Part shown: positions 59,494 through 64,000 of the stretch, piece after piece
Layout: each line of letters begins with the position of its first letter
Position numbering within the stretch: position 1 is the first letter of the stretch
NCBI RefSeq assembly: GCF_022436705.1
Contig: NZ_JAKUHT010000028.1
Coordinates: forward strand, 1-64,000
Direction of reading: 5' to 3'
DNA: 64,000 bases
From: Nocardioides sp. CFH 31398
GTDB lineage: Bacteria > Actinomycetota > Actinomycetes > Propionibacteriales > Nocardioidaceae
Position numbers and translations under genes: made by a program
Notes under the pieces: model-generated
What the model saw: only the letters and a program-made list of their open reading frames with translations
Databases searched by the model: none
Told to the model about the DNA's origin: nothing

Positions 59494-60159
59494 TCAGCCG
59501 AAGCGGCGCCAGGACCCCTCGGAGACGACGTCCACCTCGCCGCCGACGACCCTGATCGCGGACGCGTCGTCGAGGGCGTACGCCGGCCCGCCGAGCTCCG
59601 CGGCCCACCGGGCGGCCTCCTCGGCCGTGTTCTCCGGCAGGTCGGGGGAGTCCAGGTGCGGGAAGATCGAGAAGTCGACCACGCCCAGCGTCTCGTCGGT
59701 GCCCGACGGTGCCTCCCACTCGACGAAGTCGGCGCCGACGCGGGGCGTCATGACCATGCTGCCCGCACTGAGGCCCACCCAGACGGTCTCGTCGAGGGAG
59801 GGCAGCACCGCGGCGAGGCCGGACTCGTGCAGCCAGTGGTGCAGGTAGAGAGCGTCGCCGCCGCCGACCAGCAGGACGTCGGCCTCGGTCACCCACGGCT
59901 CCCACCGCTCGCGCCCGATGCTGGGCAGGGCGGTGAGCTCGAGGAGCCCGACCGAGCGCCACCCCAGCTCGGCCATGGGCAGGCCGCTGCGCCCCGCCAC
60001 GAAGCGCCACGCGTTGCCCGGGCCGGTCATCGGGTGGCCCCAGCTCGCCGTCGGGACCACGAGCGCGGTCGACTCCTCGACCGGGCGGCCGAGCAGCCCG
60101 ACGAGTGCCTCACGGATCGAGGGGTTCGAGACGCCCCCGGACGTCAGCAGCAGCTTCAC
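59494..60159 (-). CDS. Peptidase E-like (S51) protein
   Basis: A 221-residue member of the peptidase S51 / class-I GATase-like fold. The nucleophile Ser is in VGLSAGSMVM, and VGGGDALYL precedes it; a late His is in FPHLDSPDLP. Aspartyl dipeptidase activity is known for the family. GTG 60159 gives the natural N terminus KLLLTSGGVSN. It converges with the DinB gene by 17 bp. Confidence 0.88.
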   Translation of the reverse strand: MKLLLTSGGVSNPSIREALVGLLGRPVEESTALVVPTASWGHPMTGPGNAWRFVAGRSGLPMAELGWRSVGLLELTALPSIGRERWEPWVTEADVLLVGGGDALYLHHWLHESGLAAVLPSLDETVWVGLSAGSMVMTPRVGADFVEWEAPSGTDETLGVVDFSIFPHLDSPDLPENTAEEAARWAAELGGPAYALDDASAIRVVGGEVDVVSEGSWRRFG

Positions 60160-60175
60160 GACCGCTCGGTCCCCG

Positions 60176-60604
60176 TCAGCCCGCGCCGCACTCGCGCCAG
60201 CGGCCGTCGCGACGACACAGCCCGAGGCTGACGTACGTCGTGTCGCTGGGCCGCGGCCTGAACCGCGCCTCCAGGTACGTGAACCGCGCGCTGCGGCGGG
60301 GGAGCGACCACCGGGCGACACCGCGGGCGCCCGTGTCGCGCGCGGCGCGGTAGGTCCGCCCCCCGCTGGTGCCCCGGAACCGCACGGTGGCGCCACGCAC
60401 GCGCTCAGCGGAGCCGCGGCGGACCAGGACGACCGAGAACGCCGAACGCCCCACCGTCGGCGCCCGCAGGGCGAAGCGCTCGAAGACCGGCGAGCCCCCG
60501 GAGGCGCTCGGCGACGACGGCGCGCCGGACGCGGGCGCGACCGGGGCCACGAGCAGGCCGAGCACGAGCGCGAGCAGCAGGGACGCGAGCGGGGAGCGGG
60601 GCAT
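60176..60604 (-). CDS. Small secreted protein
   Basis: A 142-residue exported protein of unknown family. Signal peptide about 1-27 (SPLASLLLALVLGLLVAPVAPASG); the mature basic domain is beta-like (FERFALRAPTVGRSAFSVVLVRRG) and ends in a Cys pair (LCRRDGRWRECGAG) suited to a disulfide. ATG 60604 starts the signal; longer frames upstream overlap the divergent pobA leader. It sits 16 bp upstream of the peptidase E-like gene and is probably co-transcribed. Confidence 0.75.
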   Translation of the reverse strand: MPRSPLASLLLALVLGLLVAPVAPASGAPSSPSASGGSPVFERFALRAPTVGRSAFSVVLVRRGSAERVRGATVRFRGTSGGRTYRAARDTGARGVARWSLPRRSARFTYLEARFRPRPSDTTYVSLGLCRRDGRWRECGAG

Positions 60605-60713
60605 GGGCGGGACGCTACCGATGGGCTCCGACACCCGGCAGCCGGTCACGCGTTTCCGTCCAGCGGAAGACCCGCCTCGTCGGCCGGGCCCCGCCCGGTG
60701 CACCGTGGTCCCC

Positions 60714-61907
60714 GTGACCGCCACCACACGCACGCGCACCCAGGTCGCCGTCGTCGGCGCGGGCCCCGCCGGCCTGCTGCTGACCCACCTCCTCGCCCGC
60801 GCCGGGGTCGAGTCCGTCGCGGTCGAGGTCCGCTCGCGGCGGGAGATCGAGGAGACGCACCGCGCCGGCATCCTCGAGCAGGAGTCGGTCGACGTCCTCG
60901 TCGAGTCGGGCGTCTCCGACCGGGTGCTCCGCGACGGCTACCGCCACGACGGCATCGAGCTCGCCTTCGGCGGCACCGGGCACCGCATCGACTTCCAGGG
61001 CCTCGTCGGCGCCTCGACGCAGCTCTACCCGCAGACCGACGTCTTCGTCGACCTCGCCGACGCCCGCGCCCGCGACGGGGGCGACGTCCGTTTCGGGGTC
61101 ACGGAGGTCAGCGTGCACGACGTCGAGTCCGAGACCCCGCGTGTGCTGTTCACCGACCCGGACGGCGTCGCGCACGAGCTCGTCGCCGACGTCGTCGTCG
61201 GCGCCGACGGCTCCCGCAGCCACTGCCGCGCGCAGGTGCCGGAGACCGCCCGCCGCCAGTACTTCCGCGAGTACCCCTTCGCCTGGTTCGGGATCCTGAC
61301 CGAGGCCCCGCCCAGCGCCCCCGAGCTGATCTACAACCACTCGCCGCAGGGCTTCGCCCTCATCAGCTCGCGCACCGAGACGCTGCAGCGCATGTACTTC
61401 CAGTGCGACCCGGCCGAGAACCCCGACGACTGGTCGGACGACCGCATCTGGTCGGAGCTGCAGGGTCGCCTCGGCGCCAACGGCTACACGCTGAAGGAGG
61501 GGCCCATCACCTCCCGCAGCGTCCTGCCGTTCCGCAGCTTCGTGCAGGAGCCGATGCACCACGGCAGGCTCGTGCTCGCCGGGGACGCCGCCCACACCGT
61601 GCCGCCCACCGGCGCGAAGGGACTGAACCTGGCGCTCGCCGACGTCCGCGTGCTCGCCGAGGAGCTGGAGCGGGTGATCGGCAAGGGCGACGCGGCCCCG
61701 CTCGAGACCTACAGCGAGCGCGCCCTCGGACGGGTGTGGAAGACGCAGCACTTCTCGTACTGGATGACCACGATGCTCCACACGCTGCCCGACGCGAGCC
61801 CCTTCGACGTCCGCCGACAGGAGGGCGAGCTCGCGCTGCTCAGCTCGTCGGTGGCCGGGTCGACGTACCTCGCCGAGGCCTACACCGGCTGGCCCGGCGC
61901 CCGCTAG
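60714..61907 (+). CDS. pobA: 4-hydroxybenzoate 3-monooxygenase
   Basis: A 397-residue FAD monooxygenase converting 4-hydroxybenzoate to protocatechuate with NAD(P)H. The FAD motifs VVGAGPAGLLL, GADGSRSHCR and LAGDAAHTVPPTGAKGLNLAL are intact, and the substrate region YNHSPQGFALISSRTETLQRMYF carries the Ser, Arg and Tyr expected of PobA. Length matches the family (about 390). GTG 60714 is used; GTG 60705 is also in frame. No pobR or protocatechuate genes are in the window. Confidence 0.94.
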   Translation: MTATTRTRTQVAVVGAGPAGLLLTHLLARAGVESVAVEVRSRREIEETHRAGILEQESVDVLVESGVSDRVLRDGYRHDGIELAFGGTGHRIDFQGLVGASTQLYPQTDVFVDLADARARDGGDVRFGVTEVSVHDVESETPRVLFTDPDGVAHELVADVVVGADGSRSHCRAQVPETARRQYFREYPFAWFGILTEAPPSAPELIYNHSPQGFALISSRTETLQRMYFQCDPAENPDDWSDDRIWSELQGRLGANGYTLKEGPITSRSVLPFRSFVQEPMHHGRLVLAGDAAHTVPPTGAKGLNLALADVRVLAEELERVIGKGDAAPLETYSERALGRVWKTQHFSYWMTTMLHTLPDASPFDVRRQEGELALLSSSVAGSTYLAEAYTGWPGAR

Positions 61908-61925
61908 CCGCCCGGCGGTCGGGCC

Positions 61926-62789
61926 CTAGACCGCCCGACGCCCTCCGCCGGGCGGCTGGCAGGACGGGCACCAGTAGAGCTTCCGCCCGCCGTGGGCCTC
62001 GAGCAGGATCTCGGCGCCGCACACCCGGCACGGCAGGCCGTGGCGGCGGTAGACGTAGTGGGCGTCGGTACGGCGGGCCCGGCCGGAGAAGCGTTCGCGG
62101 TGCTCGGGCTCGGTGGTGACGATGCGTCCCGACCTCACGCCGGCCTTCATCAGCTCCACCAGGTCGTTCCACGCGGCCATCAGCGTGAAGGGGTCGGCCT
62201 CGCGGCCCGGGAGGTAGGGGTCGAGGCCGTGGCGGAACAGGATCTCGGCGCGGTAGACGTTGCCGATCCCCGCGACCACGGACTGGTCCATGAGCAGCGT
62301 CGCCAGCGGCGCCCGGCTCTTCCCGAGCCGGGTCATCAGCGGGGTGGGGTCGGTGTCCTTGCGCAGCGGGTCCGGGCCGAGGCGTGAGAGCACCGCCTCC
62401 CGCTCGGGCGGGGTGAGCAGCTCGCAGGCGATGGGCCCGCGCAGGTCGAGCCAGCGGACGTCGTCCTCGTCGTCCTCGTCGCGGCTGACCAGCCGCAGCC
62501 GCAGGGCGCCACGGGGCTCCTCCGGCTCACCGCGACCCTCCTGGAACTTGCCGTACAGACCGAGGTGCACGTGCAGGAGCTGCGAAGCCCCGCGCGAGTC
62601 GTCCGCGGGGTCCGCGTAGTGGTGGAACAGGTGCTTGCCCCACGCCTCGGTGGAGCGCAGCCGGGCGCCGTCGATCAGCGCGGCGCCCTCGGCGAAGCGC
62701 CCCTGGGGGCTGCTCGCCTCGACGGTGCGTCCGCGCAGCAGTCGCCGGTGTCGGTTGGCGAGACGGTGGATGGTGTGGCCTTCGGGCAC
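61926..62789 (-). CDS. Fpg/Nei-family DNA glycosylase
   Basis: A 287-residue base-excision repair glycosylase/AP lyase. After removal of the initiator Met the catalytic Pro is exposed in PEGHTIHRLA; the H2TH region contains DQSVVAGIGNVYRAEILFRHGLDPY, and the C-terminal zinc finger has CRVC and CPSC pairs. PEGHT rather than PELPEV is typical of Nei-like actinobacterial enzymes. GTG 62789 is chosen to give Pro as residue 2. Confidence 0.94.
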   Translation of the reverse strand: MPEGHTIHRLANRHRRLLRGRTVEASSPQGRFAEGAALIDGARLRSTEAWGKHLFHHYADPADDSRGASQLLHVHLGLYGKFQEGRGEPEEPRGALRLRLVSRDEDDEDDVRWLDLRGPIACELLTPPEREAVLSRLGPDPLRKDTDPTPLMTRLGKSRAPLATLLMDQSVVAGIGNVYRAEILFRHGLDPYLPGREADPFTLMAAWNDLVELMKAGVRSGRIVTTEPEHRERFSGRARRTDAHYVYRRHGLPCRVCGAEILLEAHGGRKLYWCPSCQPPGGGRRAV

Positions 62790-62843
62790 CCGGAGATCAT
62801 CACCGACCACCCCAACGGTGGTGTCGGCGCCTCCGGGCGGGGG

Positions 62844-63649
62844 TCACGGCGCGACGCGGAACACGGGCCAGCCGATCTCGGTGCGCCACGCGGAGACGTC
62901 GTCGGTGTCGACCGGGCCGACCAGGTAGGTCTCGCGCACGGGGCCCGCCACCGCCAGCGCGTTGCGGACGAGCCAGCGGCCGACCTCGCCGTAGGTGACG
63001 TCGACGTCGTCGTGACCCCCGGTGTGGGTGGCCACCGCCAGGTCGACGGCGGGCAGCGTCACGGGCCGGACCCGGCCCCGGCGCGGCGGGTCCGCGCACG
63101 GCCGGTGGACGACGGCGCGACCGCGGCCGGCCGCGAACAGCGCGTCGTCGTATACCCGCCCGGCGGCCCGTCCGGCGCCGACCCGACGGCGGCCAGCGTC
63201 GACTCGAGCTCGGCCCTCGCCCCGGCGTACCAGGTCGGGACGTCGTCGGCGTCCACCTCGTCCGCCACCGCGGCCACCCTCTGCTCGCCGACCGCGCGCA
63301 ACGTGACGGCGACCGGGGCGGGTTCGGGGTCGAGGAGTCGCCGCAGCGACGACACCGCCGCCCGGGTGCGGTCGAGCTCCGCCTCGAGGCGCCGCAGGTG
63401 GCCCGTGACCAGCGCGGCGCGCTCCTCCGGGTCGGGCGAGTCCAGGACCCGGCGTACGTCGGGCAGCGGGACGTCGAGCTCCCGGAGCCGGTGGATGACC
63501 TGCGCGGTCGGGATCTGGTCCGGGTCGTAGGACCGGTAGCCGGTCGCGGCGTCCACCCGGGCGGGCACGAGCAGGCCGGCGTCGTGGTAGCGACGCAGCG
63601 TCCGCACGCTCAGGTGGGTCAGCCGGGAGAAGTCGCCGATCGCCAGCAC
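62844..63649 (-). pseudogene. MerR/GyrI-type regulator gene with a one-base frameshift
   Basis: From GTG 63649 one frame codes the MerR HTH (LAIGDFSRLTHLSVRTLRRYHDAGLL), a helical dimer arm and the first third of a GyrI-like ligand domain, up to APDGPPGG near 63150. The rest of that domain (VYDDALFAAGRG to GWPVFRVAP) lies in another frame ending at 62844. Adding one G in the GGCGGGTAT run near 63153-63160 restores a normal 268-residue protein. Uncorrected, the product stops at 63059 with a foreign tail. Sequencing error or recent decay. Confidence 0.85.
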
Positions 63650-63653
63650 GCCG

Positions 63654-63723
63654 GCGAGTCTGCACCCTCTCCCCGGGGGAGGGTCGAGCCCGTTGACCCT
63701 CCCGGCGCGGGACGGACCACGGT
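63654..63723. promoter_or_regulatory. MerR-type 19-bp-spacer promoters for regulator and NTF2 gene
   Basis: On the minus strand TCGACC and -10 CAGACT (63654-63659) are separated by 19 bp containing the near-palindrome ACCCTCTCCCC / GGGGGAGGGT (63664-63684); the -10 ends 5 bp before GTG 63649, so the regulator is probably leaderless. On the plus strand TTGACC (63693-63698), a 19-bp spacer and CACGGT (63718-63723) precede ATG 63731 in the same way. Both fit MerR-family control. Confidence 0.65.
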
Positions 63724-63730
63724 CGACGCC

Positions 63731-64000
63731 ATGACCACACCGATCGACACCGACCAGCTGCCCGCCGTCCTCCGCGACTTCCTCCCGGCCCACGTGGCCC
63801 GCGACGACGGCGCGCTCCGCGCGTTCGCCCCCGACGCCGTCGTCACCGACGAGGGCAGGACCCTCCGCGGCCCCGAGGAGATCGGGCCCTGGCTGCGCGA
63901 CGCCGGCACGGAGTTCACCTACACGACCGACGTCGTCGGCGCGGAGCGCGTGGACGACGACCACTGGGTCGCCGTCCTCCACCTCGAGGGTGACTTCCCG
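63731..64000 (+). CDS. NTF2-like (SnoaL-type) protein, truncated by window end
   Basis: The first 90 codons of a gene that runs off the window. The product starts TTPIDTDQLPAVLRDFLPAH and continues VTDEGRTLRGPEEIGPWLRDAGTEFTYTTDVVGAERVD, the helix-then-strand pattern of SnoaL/NTF2-like cone folds. Such proteins include isomerases, hydratases and carriers. It is divergent from the MerR gene and probably regulated by it; no ribosome site is seen, in line with a leaderless transcript. Confidence 0.8.
   Translation, partial: MTTPIDTDQLPAVLRDFLPAHVARDDGALRAFAPDAVVTDEGRTLRGPEEIGPWLRDAGTEFTYTTDVVGAERVDDDHWVAVLHLEGDFP

Overview
The window is about 64 kb of GC-rich DNA with actinobacterial character: GTG and CTG starts, 4-bp ATGA/GTGA gene overlaps, candidate leaderless genes, an actinobacterial type-A RNase P RNA, and the glnE / glnA2 / panB / nadE / NIF3 neighbourhood seen in that phylum. 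Gene content and the dispersed GGTCTCGA / TGGTCGAG palindromic repeats point to a Nocardioides-like member of the Nocardioidaceae. That family-level placement is inference; no 16S rRNA is present.

Layout. 1-540 is a 137-bp tandem repeat. 0.5-3.1 kb holds an OmpR-type two-component system (TCS1) with a small Asp-tailed membrane protein. 3.2-16.5 kb is mostly housekeeping: acyl-CoA synthetase, NIF3 / zinc-ribbon / histidine phosphatase operon, yaaA, rnpB, a sugar dehydrogenase-like secreted protein, panB, cstA with its YbdD partner, and nadE. 16.5-21.8 kb carries a divergent NmrA/HxlR pair and a second two-component system (TCS2) with two probable target genes. 21.8-27.9 kb is nitrogen control (glnA2, two membrane proteins, a GATase, glnE). 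28.0-32.3 kb is a compact locus of two proteins with TasA/SipW-type export signals, a SipW-like signal peptidase, an Hpt-like protein lacking its histidine, an orphan OmpR regulator and a NarL regulator. 32.5-43.5 kb holds fatty-acid type enzymes (one acyl-CoA synthetase gene is frameshifted), TetR and MmyB-type regulators, an SDR, a large secreted beta-propeller protein, an alpha/beta hydrolase and an FUSC transporter. 43.6-57.9 kb is an ABC-importer catabolic island controlled by a ROK repressor. 58-64 kb is mixed metabolism: quinone oxidoreductase, DinB, peptidase E-like, pobA, an Fpg/Nei glycosylase, a frameshifted MerR and a truncated NTF2-like gene.

How parts work together. In all three OmpR systems direct repeats spaced about 11 bp (one helical turn) lie upstream of the regulator and of neighbouring genes: TGAGA boxes for TCS1, CTTA boxes for TCS2 and TTGAG/TTGCG boxes for the SipW locus. 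The SipW locus is the best candidate for an undescribed local system. Its two main promoters share a core block, GGCTCCT / TTGAG / CAGAGTTG, at identical spacing. The second standout is a pair of adjacent hairpins upstream of nadE with unrelated stems but the same 14-nt loop. In the catabolic island nearly every gene overlaps the next by 4-13 bp. It couples a sugar-type ABC importer to an FMO, a Tm-1-like protein, its TIM-barrel partner, a Gfo/Idh/MocA dehydrogenase and an EthD-like protein, followed by a separate LLM-monooxygenase / rhodanese unit.
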